Shown here in pieces: positions 60,394-64,000 of a stretch of 64,000 nt of DNA. The position numbers and the translations under genes were made by a program. The notes under the pieces are model-generated. The model did no database searches and was not told where the DNA came from. It was given only the letters and a program-made list of their open reading frames with translations. Position 1 is the stretch's first letter, and every line of letters begins with the position of its first letter. The DNA is from Ignavibacteria bacterium (GTDB lineage Bacteria; Bacteroidota; Ignavibacteria; Kapaibacteriales; Kapaibacteriaceae), in NCBI GenBank assembly GCA_016707005.1, contig JADJIQ010000002.1, forward strand, positions 434,001 to 498,000, given 5' to 3'.

Positions 60394-61818
60394 ATGAACA
60401 TCCACTTTGTCGGGGTTGGCGGCACGGCCATGGGGTCGGTTGCCGTTGCGTGCAGAATGCAGGGTCACCACGTTACTGGAAGCGATGGCCCACTCTACCC
60501 CCCGATGAGCACCGTGCTGGATGAGGCCGGGATCGACCGTTCAGAAGGGTATTCTGCCAGCCGTCTGCGTACTATAGCTCCAGACCTGGTCGTGATAGGG
60601 AATGCCATCAGCCGAGGGAACGAAGAGCTGGAGCTTGTCCTGGACGAACGGTGGGATATGACGTCCATGGCCGAGCTCGTGGGACGTCTTTTCATCTCCA
60701 AGAACACTTCCATCGTCTGCTGCGGAACCCACGGGAAAACAACCACGTCCAGCATGGCGGCATGGCTGTTGGAGTCCGCAGGATTCAACCCAGGCTTCTT
60801 GATCGGCGGCGTTCCGGGGAATTTCAGTGTTGGATGCAGGCCGGTACCCCCAGAGATCCACGACACGCGTGCCGGAGTCTTTGTCAGCGAAGGTGATGAG
60901 TACGACACTGCGTTCTTCGACAAACGCAGCAAGTTCATTCACTATCGACCGACCATCGCCATCATCAATAATCTCGAGTTCGACCACGCGGATATTTTCG
61001 ACAGCACCGAAGCCATCATCAGATCCTTTCAGCATATGGTGCGACTCATTCCTCGCTCCGGAGTGCTGCTCGTGAATGCTGAGGACCAAAACGCTCGTGC
61101 TGCAGCCGAGAAAGCCCCCTGCCCCGTTGAATTTGTTGGTACGTCGGAAGGGGCAACATGGCGCATCACGGACATCACAGAAGAAGGCAACTCTACCTCG
61201 TGGACCATTCTCCGTAATGGTGAGAAGTACGGCAGGTTCACGCTCCCTATGCCAGGTGAGCACAATCTTCGTAATGCCACGATGGCAATTGCAGCTACAG
61301 CTGCGGCTGGTCTTACCTCAGAGGAACAGCAGATCGGCCTTCCCCTCTTCACTGCTCCGAAGCGTCGCTTGGAGGAGATCGGCTCGTGGAATGGCTGCAT
61401 TGTTGTTGACGACTTTGCCCATCACCCAACTGCCATCGCCGCAACCATCAAGGCTCTCCAGCAACGATACCCACAGAGCAACGTGCATGTTGTCTTTGAG
61501 CCGCGTTCGAACACTACTACTCGCAATTTCTTCCAGCACGAACTGGCTCAGTGTTTTAAAGGGGCAAGCACTGTCTGCCTTGGTCCTGTGAACCGACCTG
61601 AACGCTACAAGGCAGAAGAGCGACTCGATACCGAAATGCTCGTGCGCGAGATCTCTGCGATGGGCATCACAGCGGTCTCCCTTTCGCCGGACCGCGCGTC
61701 GGATCCGTCTTGGGGCAAGGACATTGCCGATATCCTCGCCAACCACATTCAACCCAACGACGTCATCGCCATCCTCAGCAACGGCGACGTTGGTGGCCTG
61801 CGGAGGCTCCTGCGTTAG
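60394..61818 (+). CDS. mpl: UDP-N-acetylmuramate:L-Ala-gamma-D-Glu-meso-DAP ligase
   Basis: A 474-residue Mur-ligase family enzyme that recycles the wall tripeptide onto UDP-MurNAc. The N-terminal NAD-like fold MNIHFVGVGGTAMGSVAVA, the ATP P-loop CCGTHGKTTTSSM, FVSEGDEYDTAFFDKRSKFIHYRPTIAIINNLEFDHADIF and VVDDFAHHPTAIAATIKAL are present. The EYDTAFFDKRSKF stretch separates Mpl from MurC. It implies meso-DAP muropeptides, in line with dapD. The stop overlaps the convergent T9SS gene by 4 bp. Confidence 0.93.
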   Translation: MNIHFVGVGGTAMGSVAVACRMQGHHVTGSDGPLYPPMSTVLDEAGIDRSEGYSASRLRTIAPDLVVIGNAISRGNEELELVLDERWDMTSMAELVGRLFISKNTSIVCCGTHGKTTTSSMAAWLLESAGFNPGFLIGGVPGNFSVGCRPVPPEIHDTRAGVFVSEGDEYDTAFFDKRSKFIHYRPTIAIINNLEFDHADIFDSTEAIIRSFQHMVRLIPRSGVLLVNAEDQNARAAAEKAPCPVEFVGTSEGATWRITDITEEGNSTSWTILRNGEKYGRFTLPMPGEHNLRNATMAIAATAAAGLTSEEQQIGLPLFTAPKRRLEEIGSWNGCIVVDDFAHHPTAIAATIKALQQRYPQSNVHVVFEPRSNTTTRNFFQHELAQCFKGASTVCLGPVNRPERYKAEERLDTEMLVREISAMGITAVSLSPDRASDPSWGKDIADILANHIQPNDVIAILSNGDVGGLRRLLR

Positions 61819-64000
61819 CGCTCCACCATCAGCTTCTTCAGCACCGGCTCCACACCCGCCCCCTGATCAGACGTGCCGGACACACGGTAGAAGTACAATC
61901 CCGGGGGGATTCGTTCTCCAGCTGATGTTCGAAGATCCCATCGGACACCGCCGTTGCCTTCGGTGCCGGTGATGGTTACAAGTGTTCTCATCGCTCCATC
62001 GAGAACTTCCACCGTAGCGTCTTGAGTGAGTCCGCCAAAGGTGATCTCATCATCACGTGTAAGTCGTACAGGATGGGGATAGACGTAGGCCGAACTCAGG
62101 TCGGGTGCTGTAACGATAAACGTTGCCGTGTTGCCTGCACCCGTGGTTATCACACCCGATGGGTCGCCTTTGATACCAAGCGCGGTCAATGAGTAGGTTA
62201 TTCCGCGAGCAGTAAGGGGGCTTGCCGGATCGAGATCGAGTTCGATCGTGCGTGCATCCACACGCGTTGCCGTAAGCACGGTCCCGATGGGATCGAGTCG
62301 ATAGTTCAGGGGATTCGTTGCTGTTGCATCTACATCGGCGGTGAAGGTAACTAGCAACGCTGTTGTTGAACGCACACCAAGAGATGCGAGTGCAAACTCT
62401 GGTGTGGATGCCGGATCATTTCGTACAACGAGCGGGAAGGACGTATCACGCACCGGCTTTCCTGCCATGTCATTGACATGTCGTACACGCACCAATAGCG
62501 AGTCGGAAAAGTTCACGCCGGGGAAGGTCAGGACCACATCTTGTTGTGTGCCCGCTACCGCGGTGAGGGTTGGAACAACACCGGCACCTGATGATCGATC
62601 CAGAAGAAGGAACTGTGTAGGCTCAATATGATCCACACTGATATCGCTGCTGTATCGCAACAGAACTCGAAGTCCCGTTCGAAGCTCTGAGCGATTCACG
62701 GTATCTCTATCAAGTCCGATCACCCTAGCCTGATCATTGATCATGAAGGCAGCGTCATTCGAGCGTCGACTTTCTCGAATGGTGGTGTTGATAGGATAGG
62801 CAACTACGGCAAAGCGAACCGAGGAAGAACCAATAGGCTCTGCTACGGTGACGGAGGTTGTTGTGGTGCTGTCGAGTGATCTGTACGGTCCGTTGTTCGT
62901 GCTTGCAAAGATCTTGTACTGCTTCGTATCTGCCACGGGCATCCAGTCTAGGACGATCGAATCGGCACTCACGTAGTGACCTCGCATCGATGCGGGTGCA
63001 GGGTGACGCAGCACCGTATCCACCTCGCTGAAGTTGAATCCTGTCATCATTCCAAGTCCGGCATAGGTGATGCCATAGCCGAGCTCGTTGATGCCATTCT
63101 TGTTGAAGTCATACATCAGGAAGCGCGGACTCACAACGTCTGGAACAAACCAGCGCGGAACGATGGCCTTGGATGTCTCGTCTGCGCCGAACACGTACAT
63201 CCGCGGATAGGCACAGATAACGATCTCTTCTCCTGGACGCGAATCGAGGGGGCCAACATCTACACCATTACGATAACCAATTCCATAACGGACACCGGCG
63301 ATGTGATCTGTCCAGACGGTCTCATACTGATCATTCCCATTTGCTCGTAGAAGTCTGTAGGTCCAAACGTCTCGACCATACTCTCGTTCGGCATCCGGCT
63401 GCGTGCTGTCCGGCACACCGAACACAACATCGGGTCTCCCATCGGCATCAACGTCACCGCTTGCAACAAATCCGGATCCGCCCCCTCCATTTGTTTCGAG
63501 GAGATACCGATTCACAAATGCAACACCATCCCATTCTGAAATGATGAGATCTCCATCTGTGTCACCAAAGGCTACTTCAACAGCTCCATCGCCGTCGAAG
63601 TCACCTGCGGCAACACTGATCTCATCAACACGATTGTTCACGTTCCCATACGAAGGGGCTGATGTGTTGACGGCAATGCCAAGTCGATCGAAACGGCCAT
63701 TGCGATAAGTTATCGCCGTGCAGCCGGAATCGGAGAGGAGAAGGAGTTCTTCTCTGCCATCGCCGTTGATATCTGCTACACCTGCACCATTCTGACGTCC
63801 GGATGAATCTGCATAGATGATGCGAGCGAATGGAGAGCCCCCTACCACTGCTTGTTCGAACAACACTGCGCGTCCAACAACATGAGCAAGGACCTCGAGC
63901 AGACCGTTGCCGTTTGCATCGCAGATGCCGCGCGGTATCCAGGTGCTTGTGAGCGAGTCACGACGGGACCACACACCATCACGGTACTGCATGGTGAACG
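61815..64000 (-). CDS. Secreted FG-GAP/VCBS-repeat protein with FnIII domain and T9SS-type tail, partial
   Basis: The 3' part (about 728 residues) of a larger gene whose start is beyond the right edge; the frame is open at 64000. The N-terminal part has FG-GAP repeats with Ca-binding-like loops: ADINGDGREELLL, AAGDFDGDGAVEVAFGDTDGDLII, ASGDVDADGRPDVVFG and YDFNKNGINELGYG. An FnIII-like domain (about 330-420) and two Ig-like beta domains follow. The C-terminal 90 residues are a FlgD/T9SS-like sorting domain (YVYPHPVRL to GVRWDLRTSAGERIPPGLYFYRV). It is probably a large surface protein, an integrin-like propeller. Confidence 0.83.
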   Translation of the reverse strand, partial: FTMQYRDGVWSRRDSLTSTWIPRGICDANGNGLLEVLAHVVGRAVLFEQAVVGGSPFARIIYADSSGRQNGAGVADINGDGREELLLLSDSGCTAITYRNGRFDRLGIAVNTSAPSYGNVNNRVDEISVAAGDFDGDGAVEVAFGDTDGDLIISEWDGVAFVNRYLLETNGGGGSGFVASGDVDADGRPDVVFGVPDSTQPDAEREYGRDVWTYRLLRANGNDQYETVWTDHIAGVRYGIGYRNGVDVGPLDSRPGEEIVICAYPRMYVFGADETSKAIVPRWFVPDVVSPRFLMYDFNKNGINELGYGITYAGLGMMTGFNFSEVDTVLRHPAPASMRGHYVSADSIVLDWMPVADTKQYKIFASTNNGPYRSLDSTTTTSVTVAEPIGSSSVRFAVVAYPINTTIRESRRSNDAAFMINDQARVIGLDRDTVNRSELRTGLRVLLRYSSDISVDHIEPTQFLLLDRSSGAGVVPTLTAVAGTQQDVVLTFPGVNFSDSLLVRVRHVNDMAGKPVRDTSFPLVVRNDPASTPEFALASLGVRSTTALLVTFTADVDATATNPLNYRLDPIGTVLTATRVDARTIELDLDPASPLTARGITYSLTALGIKGDPSGVITTGAGNTATFIVTAPDLSSAYVYPHPVRLTRDDEITFGGLTQDATVEVLDGAMRTLVTITGTEGNGGVRWDLRTSAGERIPPGLYFYRVSGTSDQGAGVEPVLKKLMVER

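Overview
The window looks like a chromosome segment of a bacterium from the Bacteroidota/Chlorobiota (FCB) side of the tree, close to Ignavibacteria or Kapabacteria. This is an inference from four things. Several secreted proteins end in a type IX secretion (T9SS, Por) sorting tail. The primary sigma factor is short (287 aa) and has no region 1.1. Many genes have a TAnnTTTG box, the promoter form used by Bacteroidota sigma-A, and Shine-Dalgarno sequences are often weak or absent. dapD and mpl point to a meso-DAP peptidoglycan. Nothing looks like prophage or plasmid. The accessory flavour comes from repeats.

Layout. 1-1800: the end of a TolC-like gene, a small TPR-like gene, and a frameshifted REP-associated transposase followed by a REP array. 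1797-8496: a TetR-TolC-HlyD-ABC-ABC-permease-permease efflux operon. 8533-20354: icd, a T9SS cyclophilin, an orphan HicB, a DsbA-like protein, an epimerase, a Cys-repeat T9SS protein, OsmC, rhlE, two outer-membrane barrels and a DUF1801 protein. 20341-25265: nadA-nadB and metX-hom, the latter preceded by a complete candidate methionine attenuator. 25318-29532: a membrane protein, a GbsR-type regulator, dapD, an agmatinase-like gene and an MFS gene with a frameshift. 29900-33376: ftsQ-ftsA-ftsZ. 33391-34185: a cluster of DnaA-box-like sites. 33618-36209: an SDR, the kynurenine-pathway pair HAO-ACMSD and tRNA-Ser. 36242-42007: a lipoprotein and an ECF sigma/membrane protein/very large VIT-vWA protein operon. 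42109-49538: PD40 protein, queE, recG, HslJ-like lipoprotein, ilvE, DUF547, panC and a GNAT gene. 49541-58939: DsbD and a DsbD N-domain paralogue, glyS, an S41 protease, rpoD, rimM, trmD, a hydrolase and a lipoprotein. 58942-64000: a T9SS BNR-like protein, mpl, and a T9SS FG-GAP protein cut by the window edge.

Most notable signals. (1) Upstream of metX lies a 32-codon ORF with nine Met codons, inside a four-segment RNA that can form either an antiterminator or a strong intrinsic terminator. It reads as ribosome-mediated Met attenuation of metX-hom. (2) The short motif ARGGGGC, most often followed by T, occurs at about 84 places by my manual scan, 42 on each strand, in every reading frame and outside genes. 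Chance would give about 16. (3) A decayed RAYT/REP module is present, with a 101-bp duplication that copies the end of the transposase gene, and a second REP appears to be inserted in another dispersed repeat. (4) Several TAnnTTTG boxes sit 3-7 nt from the ATG, which suggests leaderless mRNAs.
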